Shown one piece after another: positions 47,886-56,423 of a DNA stretch of 64,000 nt. The translations under genes were made by a program, and so were the position numbers. The stretch's first letter is position 1. Each line of letters starts with the position of its first letter. Source of the DNA: Pseudomonadota bacterium. Its GTDB lineage: Bacteria; Pseudomonadota; Alphaproteobacteria; Rhizobiales; Rhizobiaceae. The notes under the pieces are model-generated. The model had not been told where the DNA came from and made no database searches. It saw only the letters and a program-made list of their open reading frames with translations. The stretch covers positions 1-64,000 of the forward strand of contig JAEZXX010000046.1 in NCBI GenBank assembly GCA_023419535.1, given 5' to 3'.

Positions 47886-47889
47886 CGTT

Positions 47890-48357
47890 TCAGGCGTCGT
47901 GTCGCCAGCGGTCCGCCGCCGTGTCGTCCGCATCCTTGGCCTCGACCCAGGCGCCGACCGTCCCGTCGACGAGATGCTCGCGCTTCCAAAAGGGCGCTCT
48001 CGTCTTCATGAAGTCCATGACGAAGGAGGCCGCCTCGAAGGCCGCCTGGCGGTGGCGCGAGGCGCAGAGGACGAGCACGATCTCCTCGCCGGGGGCGACC
48101 TTGCCGAAGCGGTGGATGGCCTTGGCCGCGATCAGGTCGAAGCGCGCCGCGGCCTCCTCGAGGATCGCTCCGATCTGGCGCTCGGCCATGCCGGGATAGT
48201 GCTCCAGCTCCAGCGCCGCGAGACGCCCGTCCTCGTCGCGGCAGTAGCCGGCGAAGGCCACCACCGCACCGGCGCGACCGTCCGCCCCGAGCGCGCTCGT
48301 CTCGCCGCCGATGTCGATGCGGTCGGCCTGGACGCGCGCCTCGATCACCCGCGTCAC
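47890..48357 (-). CDS. moaE: molybdopterin synthase catalytic subunit
   Basis: With MoaD thiocarboxylate it converts cPMP to molybdopterin. The 155 residues show GAVVAFAGYCRD, LELEHYPGMAERQIG and the RHRQAAFEAASFVMDFMKTRAPFWKRE region with the active-site lysines. Its GTG start overlaps the moaD stop (GTGA). Confidence 0.94.
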   Translation of the reverse strand: MTRVIEARVQADRIDIGGETSALGADGRAGAVVAFAGYCRDEDGRLAALELEHYPGMAERQIGAILEEAAARFDLIAAKAIHRFGKVAPGEEIVLVLCASRHRQAAFEAASFVMDFMKTRAPFWKREHLVDGTVGAWVEAKDADDTAADRWRHDA

Positions 48358-48605
48358 CCGCCGGTCATGGGCGGAAAGATCGCGACTTCCGTCACGCTCC
48401 CGAGCGGCTCGGAATGGTCCGCATGCTCCTGGTCCAGCGCGACGCGCAGGATTTCGGGCGCCTGCAGCGCGGCCTCGTAGCCCTCGCCCCGCGATCGCAG
48501 CCAGAGGAGGAGGTCGGAGACGGTGACGATGCCGGCCGGCAGCGCGACGGTCTCCTCCTCGGTCCCGATCCGCTCGCGGACCCAGGCGAAGTAGCGAATC
48601 CTCAT
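48354..48605 (-). CDS. moaD: molybdopterin synthase sulfur carrier subunit
   Basis: An 83-residue ubiquitin-fold protein ending in the double glycine (FPPMTGG) that is thiocarboxylated. RYFAWVRERIG at the N-terminus is typical. It sits between pgsA and moaE, an order common in rhizobia. Confidence 0.94.
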   Translation of the reverse strand: MRIRYFAWVRERIGTEEETVALPAGIVTVSDLLLWLRSRGEGYEAALQAPEILRVALDQEHADHSEPLGSVTEVAIFPPMTGG

Positions 48606-48619
48606 GTCCGTCTCCTCGG

Positions 48620-49201
48620 TCAGTCGCCGATGTGCCGGAGTCCCGCCCGGAAATAGTCGTAGCCGGTGTAGAGCGTCACCAGCGCCGAGACCCAGAGCAG
48701 GAAGATGCCGGTCTCGGTGACGAAGGGAACGATCCGGTCGCCGGCCGGGCCCGCGAGGAGAAACCCGATGGCGACCATTTGGGTTGCGGTCTTCCACTTG
48801 GCGAGCCGCGTGACCGGAACCGAGACCTTGAGTTCGGCGAGATATTCGCGAAGGCCGGAGACGAGGATCTCGCGGCAGAGGATGACGATCGCGGCCCAGA
48901 TCGTCCAGCCCGCGATGGTGCCATCCGCGGCCAGGATGAGCAGCACGGCGGCCACGAGAAGCTTGTCGGCGATCGGGTCGAGCATGCGCCCGATCGTCGA
49001 GGTCTGCTGCCAGATGCGGGCGAGATAGCCGTCGAGCCAATCGGTGATCGAGGCGGCCGCGAACAGGAACAGCGCCCACCAGCGCGCCGTGTCCGACGCC
49101 TCGAGCGTGCCGCCGGCGAAGAAGCAGGCGACGACCAGCGGCACGGCGAGGATGCGCGCGTAGGTCAGGAGGTTCGGCAGGCTGTAGGCCTTGGATGACA
49201 T
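48620..49201 (-). CDS. pgsA: CDP-diacylglycerol-glycerol-3-phosphate 3-phosphatidyltransferase
   Basis: Inner-membrane enzyme for phosphatidylglycerol synthesis. The 193 residues contain the CDP-alcohol phosphotransferase motif spread over DWLDGYLAR and GRMLDPIADKLL (two DG/D-xxx-D aspartate pairs) and about five hydrophobic helices. moaD follows 14 bases downstream. Confidence 0.95.
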   Translation of the reverse strand: MSSKAYSLPNLLTYARILAVPLVVACFFAGGTLEASDTARWWALFLFAAASITDWLDGYLARIWQQTSTIGRMLDPIADKLLVAAVLLILAADGTIAGWTIWAAIVILCREILVSGLREYLAELKVSVPVTRLAKWKTATQMVAIGFLLAGPAGDRIVPFVTETGIFLLWVSALVTLYTGYDYFRAGLRHIGD

Positions 49202-49310
49202 GAAGATCGCTGTCCGCTTCTGAAATGCCCTGCGGTCCGGTTCTTTTGGGTCGGCGAAGCGGGCCGCGTCAACCGTGCGCGTGCGCCTCCTGCGTCTCGA
49301 CGGTCCCGGC

Positions 49311-51329
49311 CTATCCGCGCTCGTGGAAATGGTCGTAGATGGACTGGGCCATGGCGTCGGAAATGCCTTCGACCTTGCGCAGGTCGCCCAGCGCGGCGCG
49401 CGAGACCGCCTTGGCCGTACCGAAATGGTGGAGGAGCGCGCGCTTGCGCGACGGGCCGATGCCGGCGACCTCGTCGAGCGGATTGGCGACCAACTCCTTC
49501 TTGCGCCGCGCCCGGTGCGATCCGATGGCGAAGCGGTGCGCCTCGTCGCGCAGGCGCTGGACGAAGTAGAGCACCGGATCGCGCGGCGGCAGCGTGAAGG
49601 GCTCGCGGCCCTCCACGACGAAGCGCTCGCGCCCCGCTTCGCGGTCGACGCCCTTGGCGACGCCGATCGTCGTCACCTTGTCGGCGATGCCGAGCTCGTC
49701 GAGGATCGCGCGCACCGCCGAGATCTGGCCCTTGCCGCCATCGATGAGGACGAGGTCCGGCCAGGCCGGCATCTCCGCGTCCTGCGCCTCGTCCTCGCCC
49801 TCGGGGGTGGGCGCGGGGGGCGTCGGGCCCTCCGCGTTCTCCTTCAGGAGCCGCGAGAAGCGCCGCGTCATCACCTCGCGCATCATGCCGAAATCGTCGC
49901 CCGGGGTGATGTCGGCGCCGCGGATGTTGAACTTGCGGTACTGGTTCTTGGTGAAGCCCTCGGGTCCGGCGACGATCATCGCGCCGACGGCGTTGGTGCC
50001 CATGATGTGGGAGTTGTCGTAGACCTCGATCCGGCGTGGCGGACGGGGGAGGGCGAAGGTCGTCGCCAGACCCTCCAGAAGCCGCGACTGCGACGAGGTC
50101 TCCGCCAGACGGCGGCCGAGCGCCTCGCGGGCGTTGCCCTCGGCATGGGCGACGAGGTCCCGCTTGGCGCCGCGCGCCGGCACCTCCAGCCGCACCTTGC
50201 GGCCCGCCTTGGTCGACAGCGCCTCGCCGAGCAGGGCCTCGTCCTCCAGCGCCAGCGGCAACAGGATCAGGCGCGAGGGCTCCTTGTCGTCGTAGAACTG
50301 CGCGAGGAAGGCGGCCATCACCTCCTCCGGTTCGATCGACGGATCGGCCTTCGGGAAATAGGCGCGGTTGCCCCAGTTCTGGCCGGTGCGGAAGAAGAAG
50401 ACCTGGATGCAGGTCAGCCCGCCCTCCTGATGGATGGCGAAGACGTCCGCCTCCTCCACCCCTTGCGGGTTGATGCCCTGGTGTCCCTGCACATGCGAGA
50501 GCGCGGCGAGGCGGTCGCGATAGAGGGCGGCGCGCTCAAAGTCGAGATCGTCGGAGGCCGCCTGCATGGCCTGGGAGAGCGAGCGTTTCACCTCGCCCGA
50601 GCGGCCCGACAGAAAGCTTTTCGCCTCGCCGACGAGGCCCTTGTAGTCCGCGATCGAGATCTCGCCCGTGCAGGGGGCGGCGCAGCGCTTGATCTGGTGG
50701 AGGAGGCAGGGCCTTGTGCGCGTCGCGTAGACGCTGTCGGTGCAGGTCCGGATGAGGAACGCGCGCTGCAGGGCGTTGACGGTCCGCGAGACCGAGCCCG
50801 CCGAGGCGAAGGGCCCGAAATAGGCGCCCTTCCGCGAGCGGGCACCGCGATGCTTCATGATCGCGGGGGCCTCGTGGTCCTCGGCGACGAGGATGTAGGG
50901 AAAGGACTTGTCGTCCCGCATCAGGACGTTGAAGCGGGGGCGCAGGCGCTTGATGAGGTTGGCTTCGAGCAGAAGCGCCTCGGTCTCGGTCCGCGTCGAG
51001 ACGAACTCCATCGCCCGGGTCGAGCGGATCATGCGCGCGATGCGGTTGGAATGGCCACCGGTGCGGGCGTAGCTCGCCACACGCTTCTTCAACGAGCGGG
51101 CCTTGCCGACGTAGAGGGCTTCGGCCTGCTCGTCGAGCATGCGGTAGACGCCGGGCCCATTCGGCAGCCGCTTGACGAGCGCCGCGATCAGTTCGGCGCC
51201 GGAAAGGTCGGAGGCCGGCACGAGGTCGCCGCCGCTCCAGTCGATCGCCTGCGCGAGAGGGGCGGGCGTCCCGGTCGCATCGTCCTCGTCGTCGAGGTCC
51301 TCGTCGAGAATCGGTTCGTCGTCGCTCAT
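49311..51329 (-). CDS. uvrC: excinuclease ABC subunit C
   Basis: Makes the dual incisions in nucleotide excision repair. The 672 residues have a ~55-residue acidic N-terminal extension, the GIY-YIG nuclease (NGPGVYRMLDEQ, ALYVGKARSLKKR), a UVR coiled domain (near 235-270), the RNase H-like C-terminal nuclease and helix-hairpin-helix motifs (VAGIGPSRKRALLHHFG). The 109-base gap to pgsA leaves room for a separate pgsA promoter. Confidence 0.95.
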   Translation of the reverse strand: MSDDEPILDEDLDDEDDATGTPAPLAQAIDWSGGDLVPASDLSGAELIAALVKRLPNGPGVYRMLDEQAEALYVGKARSLKKRVASYARTGGHSNRIARMIRSTRAMEFVSTRTETEALLLEANLIKRLRPRFNVLMRDDKSFPYILVAEDHEAPAIMKHRGARSRKGAYFGPFASAGSVSRTVNALQRAFLIRTCTDSVYATRTRPCLLHQIKRCAAPCTGEISIADYKGLVGEAKSFLSGRSGEVKRSLSQAMQAASDDLDFERAALYRDRLAALSHVQGHQGINPQGVEEADVFAIHQEGGLTCIQVFFFRTGQNWGNRAYFPKADPSIEPEEVMAAFLAQFYDDKEPSRLILLPLALEDEALLGEALSTKAGRKVRLEVPARGAKRDLVAHAEGNAREALGRRLAETSSQSRLLEGLATTFALPRPPRRIEVYDNSHIMGTNAVGAMIVAGPEGFTKNQYRKFNIRGADITPGDDFGMMREVMTRRFSRLLKENAEGPTPPAPTPEGEDEAQDAEMPAWPDLVLIDGGKGQISAVRAILDELGIADKVTTIGVAKGVDREAGRERFVVEGREPFTLPPRDPVLYFVQRLRDEAHRFAIGSHRARRKKELVANPLDEVAGIGPSRKRALLHHFGTAKAVSRAALGDLRKVEGISDAMAQSIYDHFHERG

Positions 51330-51518
51330 CGTCTTCCGGATCGGGCATGCGTCTCGCCGGGACCGTCCGATCGCGGCAGGCCCCGGCCGCTATATGCCTC
51401 CTCCGGGGCGCGATTTCACCCCTGACGCGCCGGCGGACGATGGGACGCGCGCCGTCGCCGTCCCGATCGACGGCCGAGGACGGGAGCCGGTTTCACGGCG
51501 AGTGTGCCCTCTGTGCAA

Positions 51519-51548
51519 TTGGCAGGCGGGGCGTGCGCCGCCTATATC
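51519..51548 (+). promoter_or_regulatory. possible promoter of the outer-membrane protein gene
   Basis: TTGGCA and TATATC boxes with an 18-base spacer, 127 bases before the ATG at 51675. The 345-base region between uvrC and this gene has no credible coding sequence, so a long leader is implied. Confidence 0.4.
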
Positions 51549-51674
51549 TCGGGTCACGGAAACGGTGCGCTTCGCACGGGTTCCGCAGCGGTGGAACGAC
51601 CGGCTCGCCCGGAGTGTTTGCCGCAAAAGGGTCTACGAGCCGCCGCGTATCGGGCGGCGTTGCGGGAAAGTTCG

Positions 51675-52334
51675 ATGTCGGCGTTGCGCGCAATCCTCGC
51701 GGTGGCACTCTCCCTCACGGGAACCGTCGCTGCGTCCGCGGCCGACCCGGCACCCGTCGACATGGGCCTCGCCACGATCGCGACGCCGCCCTCCGTCTAC
51801 ACCTGGTCCGGTCCCTATGTCGGCGGCTTCGTCGGTTACGCCGACCGCAACGTCGACCAGTCCGGCGGCGCGACCTTCAGCAACGACGGCTTCATCGGCG
51901 GCGTCTACACCGGCTTCAACGTGCAGAACGACAATCTCGTCTACGGCATCGAGGGCGATGTCGGCGGCGCGAACGTCGACGGCGGCGGCTTCAACGCGGC
52001 GGCCGGCCTGCCGGTCGCCGGCGATGCGGGCGCGTTCGGCTCGGTCCGCGCGCGCCTTGGCGTCGCCTACGATCCGTTCATGTTCTTCGCCACCGGCGGC
52101 GCGGCGGTCGCCAACAACGAGCTGACCCTCGGCGGCGTCAGCGATTCCAACACGCACTGGGGCTGGACGCTCGGCGCGGGCATCGAGGCCTTCGTCACCG
52201 ACAACATCACCTCGCGCGTCGAGTACCGCTACTCGGACTACGAGAGCCAGGATTACAATCTCGGCAACAATGTCGAGTTCTCCTCCGGCTTCGACGAGCA
52301 CTCGATCCGCGCAGGTCTGGCGCTTCGGTTCTAG
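51675..52334 (+). CDS. outer-membrane beta-barrel protein (Omp25/31-like)
   Basis: A 219-residue protein with a signal peptide (cleaved after ASAA, near residue 23) and an 8-strand-type barrel: alternating aromatic/hydrophobic strands such as WSGPYVGGFVGYADRN, LVYGIEGDVGGANV and ITSRVEYRYSDYES, ending in the OMP insertion signal LALRF. This matches the porin/OmpA-like family abundant in Hyphomicrobiales. A strong terminator follows. Confidence 0.93.
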   Translation: MSALRAILAVALSLTGTVAASAADPAPVDMGLATIATPPSVYTWSGPYVGGFVGYADRNVDQSGGATFSNDGFIGGVYTGFNVQNDNLVYGIEGDVGGANVDGGGFNAAAGLPVAGDAGAFGSVRARLGVAYDPFMFFATGGAAVANNELTLGGVSDSNTHWGWTLGAGIEAFVTDNITSRVEYRYSDYESQDYNLGNNVEFSSGFDEHSIRAGLALRF

Positions 52335-52367
52335 GCTTCACCGGACGCGACCGGGATTCGAGGCCGC

Positions 52368-52388
52368 GCCGCAGGGTGCGGCTTTTTT
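52368..52388 (+). terminator. rho-independent terminator of the outer-membrane protein gene
   Basis: Stem GCCGCA/TGCGGC with loop GGG followed by six Ts, 34 bases after the stop codon. Confidence 0.85.
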
Positions 52389-52430
52389 GTTCGAGCACGC
52401 GCGCGGTCGCATCCGGCAAGGGCGCCCTTC

Positions 52431-52576
52431 GTCCCCTGCGGGGGAAGTGCTCCGAAGGGGCGGATGAGGGGCCGGCGAAGCCGGATGGGCGTCGGCGATC
52501 TTTCAGGAAGCGCGGACGGCGCATGCGCGCCGCCCCTCATCGGCCTGCCGGCCTCGTCTCCCCGCCAGGGAGAAGG
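52431..52576. repeat. palindromic intergenic repeat (RIME-like), copy 1
   Basis: Two imperfect inverted arms of about 40 bases: the left contains CCCTGCGGGG and CGGATGAGGGG, the right CCCCTCATCGG and TCCCCGCCAGGGAGAAGG. It shares the CCGGATGAGGG and CCCCGCAGGGGAGAAGG blocks with the copy at 58.6 kb. It lies between convergent genes. Similar elements are widespread in rhizobial genomes. Confidence 0.7.
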
Positions 52577-52621
52577 AGTTGCTTTAGTGCGGAGCGTTCT
52601 CAAGGGCGTCCGGAGCGCCGT

Positions 52622-53068
52622 CTAGGACTCGATGATGCGAACGCCCTTCTCGGGATGCGCTGCGTAGTGCCGGAGACGGGTTTCGAGCGAACCCAGGTGA
52701 ATCTCGAGCTTATGTCCATCCGGATCCAGGAAATAGGTCGAGGCCCCCTCGCTCGTGTTGTCGCGCCACAGAGCCGCGGCAGACAGGATGCGGGCTTTCA
52801 GGGCGTCGTAGTCGTCGGGCGAAACGCTGAAGGCAACATGCATGTAATCCGGCCGCGGAGCCAGCTGCGCTTCGTCGTCCTTGGACAGGCAGAGCCAGAG
52901 AGTGCCGGCTTCGAGATAGGCCCCTTCGGCCCACAGCGCGCGCAGCGAGAAGCCGAGGACGTCGCGATAAAAGGAGACCGAGCGCGCGACATCCGAAACG
53001 GCGAGGGTGACGTGGTTCAAGCCGTTGACCGACGGAGCGATCGACATCTCCGCGCCACCCACGATCAT
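52622..53068 (-). CDS. FosA-like fosfomycin thiol transferase (VOC family)
   Basis: A 148-residue vicinal-oxygen-chelate protein very like FosA, which adds glutathione to fosfomycin. Metal ligands are conserved: H19 (LNHVTLAVSD), H77 (YMHVAF), E122 (KLEIHLGSL). Other FosA landmarks are WLCLS, SEGASTYFLDPDGHK and an Arg near residue 131. From memory, the FosA position K90 is Arg here (WRDN). The ATG at 53068 is 2 bases after the GST stop; a second ATG at 53047 is possible. The upstream glutathione S-transferase fits a glutathione-based detoxification unit. Fosfomycin resistance has not been shown. Confidence 0.85.
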   Translation of the reverse strand: MIVGGAEMSIAPSVNGLNHVTLAVSDVARSVSFYRDVLGFSLRALWAEGAYLEAGTLWLCLSKDDEAQLAPRPDYMHVAFSVSPDDYDALKARILSAAALWRDNTSEGASTYFLDPDGHKLEIHLGSLETRLRHYAAHPEKGVRIIES

Positions 53069-53070
53069 CC

Positions 53071-53667
53071 TCAGCCCTTCGAGCGGATGTCCTGGAAGGG
53101 TGGGAAGCGCTCGGCGAAGGTGTCGAAGAAGGCGCGCAGCTTCGGGCGGCCCTCGTCCCACTTTCCCTTGAAGCGCAGTTCGGCCCAGGAGAGCATGGCC
53201 GCGACGGCAAGATGGCCGATGCCGACCGTCTGTGGCAGATCGTCGATCTCGGCCTCCAGCCGGTCGAGCCCGCGCGAGGCCTTGGCCCACTGCCGGTCGG
53301 TCCAGCCGTCGTAGCGCTTCTCCTCGGGGCGGAAGCGCGCCTCGTAGACCACCAGGATGGCGCCGTCGACGACGCCGTCGGCCAGCGCCTCGACGCGCTT
53401 GGCCTGCAGCCATTCCGCGTCGGTCTGCGGGATGAGCGCGTTGCCGCTGCGACGGTCGAAATACTCGCAGATCACGCGGCTGTCGTAGATCGCCGAGCCG
53501 TCGTCGAGGACGAGCGTCGGAATCTTGCCGAGGGGATTGGCGGCGAGAAGGTCGTCGGGGTTTGCCGTGGTGTCGACGGCCTGCACCTCCAGCGGCAGGT
53601 CGCAGAGGGCGGCGGCGAGGCGCACCTTGACCGAATAGGGCGAGGACGGGGAGTGAAGCAGTCGCAT
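53071..53667 (-). CDS. glutathione S-transferase family protein
   Basis: A 198-residue cytosolic GST: N-terminal thioredoxin fold (MRLLHSPSSPYSVKVRLAA, with the NPLGKIPTLVLDDGSAIYDSR glutathione-binding loop) and an all-helical C-terminal domain (about 85-195) with the GHLAVAAML motif. The serines near residues 6-9 may activate glutathione. It is two bases upstream of the FosA-like gene. Confidence 0.92.
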   Translation of the reverse strand: MRLLHSPSSPYSVKVRLAAALCDLPLEVQAVDTTANPDDLLAANPLGKIPTLVLDDGSAIYDSRVICEYFDRRSGNALIPQTDAEWLQAKRVEALADGVVDGAILVVYEARFRPEEKRYDGWTDRQWAKASRGLDRLEAEIDDLPQTVGIGHLAVAAMLSWAELRFKGKWDEGRPKLRAFFDTFAERFPPFQDIRSKG

Positions 53668-53693
53668 CAAGGCTCTTTCGAAGGAGCGCCGCC

Positions 53694-54170
53694 CTAGAAG
53701 CGGCGCAGGGACTGGCAGTTCGCGCCGTAGACCTTCCAACGGTCGTACCCGAGGAAGCAACCCTCCGCGCGCCATCCGACCGAGGCGAAACCCATCGGAT
53801 GCTCGATCACGTAGTAGACCGTGGTGTAGGGCGTGCCCATCTTCGAGTCGAGAATCATGCCGCCGCCGATCAGCGCCTGGCCCTGGCAGTAGCGCCGCTC
53901 GATCTTGCGCAGGCCGCCCTTGGGGAAATAGGCGCGCTCGAAGAGCCCCGCGAACTGTTGAACCTCGAGCGCCTGCCGTTCGACGCGCGGCGCGCCGTAC
54001 TCGAACTGGTCCTCGATCTGGGCGAGGACGCGCGGGTCGTCGCAGGCCGGCACGAGCGCGGCCTGGACGGCGACGGGCGCGGGCGCCGGACGAAGGTCCG
54101 CCGCACCGGCAGGCGCGGTGGCGGCCAGCGCGCAGGCCGCGGCCAGAATGGTCAGGAGGCGGTTCGCCAT
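53694..54170 (-). CDS. secreted protein of unknown function (conserved envelope protein)
   Basis: A 158-residue protein with a signal peptide (MANRLLTILAAACALAATA, cleavage near APAGAAD). The mature part has four cysteines (PACDDP, RYCQGQ, EGCFLG, ANCQSL), short aromatic strands (TTVYYVIEHPMGFASVGW) and an RRF C-terminus. It belongs, from memory, to a small envelope-protein family in Hyphomicrobiales with no known role. It is upstream of the GST gene on the same strand, with a 26-base gap. Confidence 0.75.
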   Translation of the reverse strand: MANRLLTILAAACALAATAPAGAADLRPAPAPVAVQAALVPACDDPRVLAQIEDQFEYGAPRVERQALEVQQFAGLFERAYFPKGGLRKIERRYCQGQALIGGGMILDSKMGTPYTTVYYVIEHPMGFASVGWRAEGCFLGYDRWKVYGANCQSLRRF

Positions 54171-54231
54171 CGGTGCCGTGTCCCTCTTGTCTCCGCGACG
54201 CTCGCGAAGATGCACGGGTGTAGGTATCGCA

Positions 54232-55080
54232 TCAGAGCGTCTCGGCCACCAGCGCAAGAACGCCACAATGCGCGCCCTGCGAGAGACCGAGCACGGGCAG
54301 GAGCGCCGCCATGACCGCCTCGGCCTCCGCTTTGAAGACGAAGGGGGCGTTGACGACGGCCAGTCCCGACCCGACCAGCCGCTCCTCCTCGCCGAAGGGC
54401 TCGCGGAAGAACTCGGCGGTCTGGATGTCCGCGATGCCGCTCGCCTTCAGGAGCGCGTGCAGCCGGTCGCGCTCGGCGGGGCGCTTGATCGGGTACCAGA
54501 CGGCGAAGGTGCCGCCCGCCCAGCGCCGGTGGGCGGCGGAGAGGCCGTCGACGATCCGCTCCAGCTCGCCCTCCCGCTCGAAGGGCGGGTCGATCAGCAC
54601 GAGGCCGCGCTTCTCCTTCGGCGGCACGTGCGCCCCGAGCGCCAGCCAGCCGTCGAGCTCGATCGCCTTGACCTGCACGTCGCCCGCGAACTCGGCCTTC
54701 AGGGCCGCGGCGTCCACGGGATGGAGTTCGTAGGCCGACAGCCGGTCCTGCGGGCGCAGGAGGCGGCGCACGAGAAGCGGCGAGCCGGGATAGGCGGACG
54801 AGCCGCGCTCGGCGCTCGCCGCCCGCACCACGTCCAGATAGTCCGCGAGAAGCGGGTGCTCGGCGGCCGGCGAGGCGAGGAGGGCGGTGATACCCGTCAG
54901 ATGCTCGCCCGTGCGCGTCGCCTCGTCGGCGGAAAGGTCGTAGCGGCCCCGTCCCGCGTGGGTGTCGAAGACGCGGAACGGCTTCTCCTTGCGCTTGAAG
55001 TAGGCGACGAGGCGCGCGAGCAGCGCGTGCTTGTGGACGTCGGCGAAGTTCCCGGCGTGGAAGGCGTGGCGATAGTTCAA
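54232..55080 (-). CDS. rlmJ: 23S rRNA (adenine2030-N6)-methyltransferase
   Basis: Methylates A2030 in 23S rRNA. The 282 residues start NYRHAFHAGNFADVHKHALL, the RlmJ hallmark, with the SAM site FDTHAGRGRYDL and the catalytic DPPFE (near 167-171). The start is a TTG with AAGGG upstream. It is divergent from the Old Yellow Enzyme gene. Confidence 0.93.
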   Translation of the reverse strand: MNYRHAFHAGNFADVHKHALLARLVAYFKRKEKPFRVFDTHAGRGRYDLSADEATRTGEHLTGITALLASPAAEHPLLADYLDVVRAASAERGSSAYPGSPLLVRRLLRPQDRLSAYELHPVDAAALKAEFAGDVQVKAIELDGWLALGAHVPPKEKRGLVLIDPPFEREGELERIVDGLSAAHRRWAGGTFAVWYPIKRPAERDRLHALLKASGIADIQTAEFFREPFGEEERLVGSGLAVVNAPFVFKAEAEAVMAALLPVLGLSQGAHCGVLALVAETL

Positions 55081-55223
55081 TCGAAAAGCCCTTCACGCGA
55101 CTGCGACGGAGTGTTCATGGGGCGATGGGGGTGAATCGCCGGCCACCTTTCCCATATGCGCCGTCCGACCGAAAGCGCGAGGCCCGTTCCGCGCGCTTCG
55201 CCAGACACGAGGAAGATGCCGCC

Positions 55224-56336
55224 ATGGCCAACGAGAGCCTGTTCGAACCGTTCGATCTCGGACCGATTCGCCTGTCCAACCGCACCGTGATGGCGCCGCT
55301 GACGCGCTCGCGCGCCACCAGCGACGGCGTCGTGCAGGACATGCATGTCGAATACTACCGCCAGCGCGCCGGAGCGGGGCTCATCATCACGGAGGCGACC
55401 AACATCTCGCCCGAGGCCCGCGGCTACGCCTACACGCCGGGCATCTTCAACGACGAGCAGGTGACGGCGTGGAAGCGCGTGACCGACGCCGTGCACGCGG
55501 ACGGCGGCAAGATCGTGCTGCAGCTCTGGCATGTCGGGCGCATCTCGCATCCCGATCTCCAGCCGGGCGGCGCCCTGCCGGTCTCGGCCTCGGACGTGAC
55601 GCCGAGCGGGCAAGCCTTCACCGAAGAGGGCTTCAAGGACCACGTCCACCCCCGCGCGCTGGAGACGAGCGAACTGCCGCGGCTCGTCGAGGACTACGTC
55701 AAGGCGACGCGCAACGCGCGGGCCGCCGGCTTCGACGGCGTCGAGGTCCACTCGGCGAACGGCTACCTTCTCGACCAGTTCCTGCGCGATTCCTCGAACA
55801 AGCGCATCGACGGCTACGGCGGCTCGATCGAGAACCGCATGCGGCTTCCGCTGGAGGTGCTCGACGCCGTGATCGCGGCCTGGGACAAGGACCATGTCGG
55901 CATCCGCATCTCGCCGGTCACCGACCTCGGCGGCAGCGTCGATTCCGACCCGCAGGCGCTGTTCGACGCCTATGTGGACGAGATCGAGAAGCGCGGGCCC
56001 CTGTATCTGCACGTCATCGAAGGGCAGACGGGCGGCGACCGCGACAAGGGCGGCTTCGACTACAAGTCGCTGCGCCGGCGCTTCTCGCGCGCCTACATGG
56101 GCAACAACGACTACGATCTCGATCTGGCGGTGAAGCGGCTGGAGGCGGGCGAGATCGACCTCGTCTGCTACGGCAAGCTCTTCATCTCCAACCCGGACCT
56201 CGTCACGCGTCTGCGCCTCGGCGCGCCGCTCAACGAATACGACAAGTCCACCTTCTACGGCGGCGACGAGAAGGGGTTCATCGACTATCCGTCACTGACG
56301 ATCGAGGAGCGGGCGCGCTACGCCAACGCGGCCTGA
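55224..56336 (+). CDS. Old Yellow Enzyme / alkene reductase (NemA-like)
   Basis: FMN-dependent reductase of activated alkenes, nitro-compounds or maleimides using NAD(P)H. The 370 residues have the TIM-barrel OYE layout: MAPLTRSRA near the N-terminus, QLWHVGRISHP, the active-site pair in GVEVHSANGYLLDQFLRD and the GYGGSIENR loop. It is followed by a strong terminator before the molybdopterin oxidoreductase gene, so they are separate units. Confidence 0.94.
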   Translation: MANESLFEPFDLGPIRLSNRTVMAPLTRSRATSDGVVQDMHVEYYRQRAGAGLIITEATNISPEARGYAYTPGIFNDEQVTAWKRVTDAVHADGGKIVLQLWHVGRISHPDLQPGGALPVSASDVTPSGQAFTEEGFKDHVHPRALETSELPRLVEDYVKATRNARAAGFDGVEVHSANGYLLDQFLRDSSNKRIDGYGGSIENRMRLPLEVLDAVIAAWDKDHVGIRISPVTDLGGSVDSDPQALFDAYVDEIEKRGPLYLHVIEGQTGGDRDKGGFDYKSLRRRFSRAYMGNNDYDLDLAVKRLEAGEIDLVCYGKLFISNPDLVTRLRLGAPLNEYDKSTFYGGDEKGFIDYPSLTIEERARYANAA

Positions 56337-56348
56337 GCGCGGTCCGGG

Positions 56349-56380
56349 AAGGGCGTCCGGAAAACCGGGCGCCCTTTCTT
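56349..56380 (+). terminator. rho-independent terminator of the Old Yellow Enzyme gene
   Basis: A 12-bp stem (AAGGGCGTCCGG with one G-T pair) and loop AAAA followed by TCTT, 12 bases after the stop codon. Confidence 0.8.
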
Positions 56381-56423
56381 CGAACGGGCTGCAGGGCGGG
56401 CGAGGGGCCTGTATAGTGGCGGC

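Noticed and set aside
49275..51425. Long plus-strand open frame opposite uvrC
   Set aside because: Antisense shadow of UvrC with composition typical of such frames.
52331..52603. Short minus-strand frame over the palindromic repeat
   Set aside because: Its sequence comes from the repeat arms and the terminator; no ribosome-binding site.
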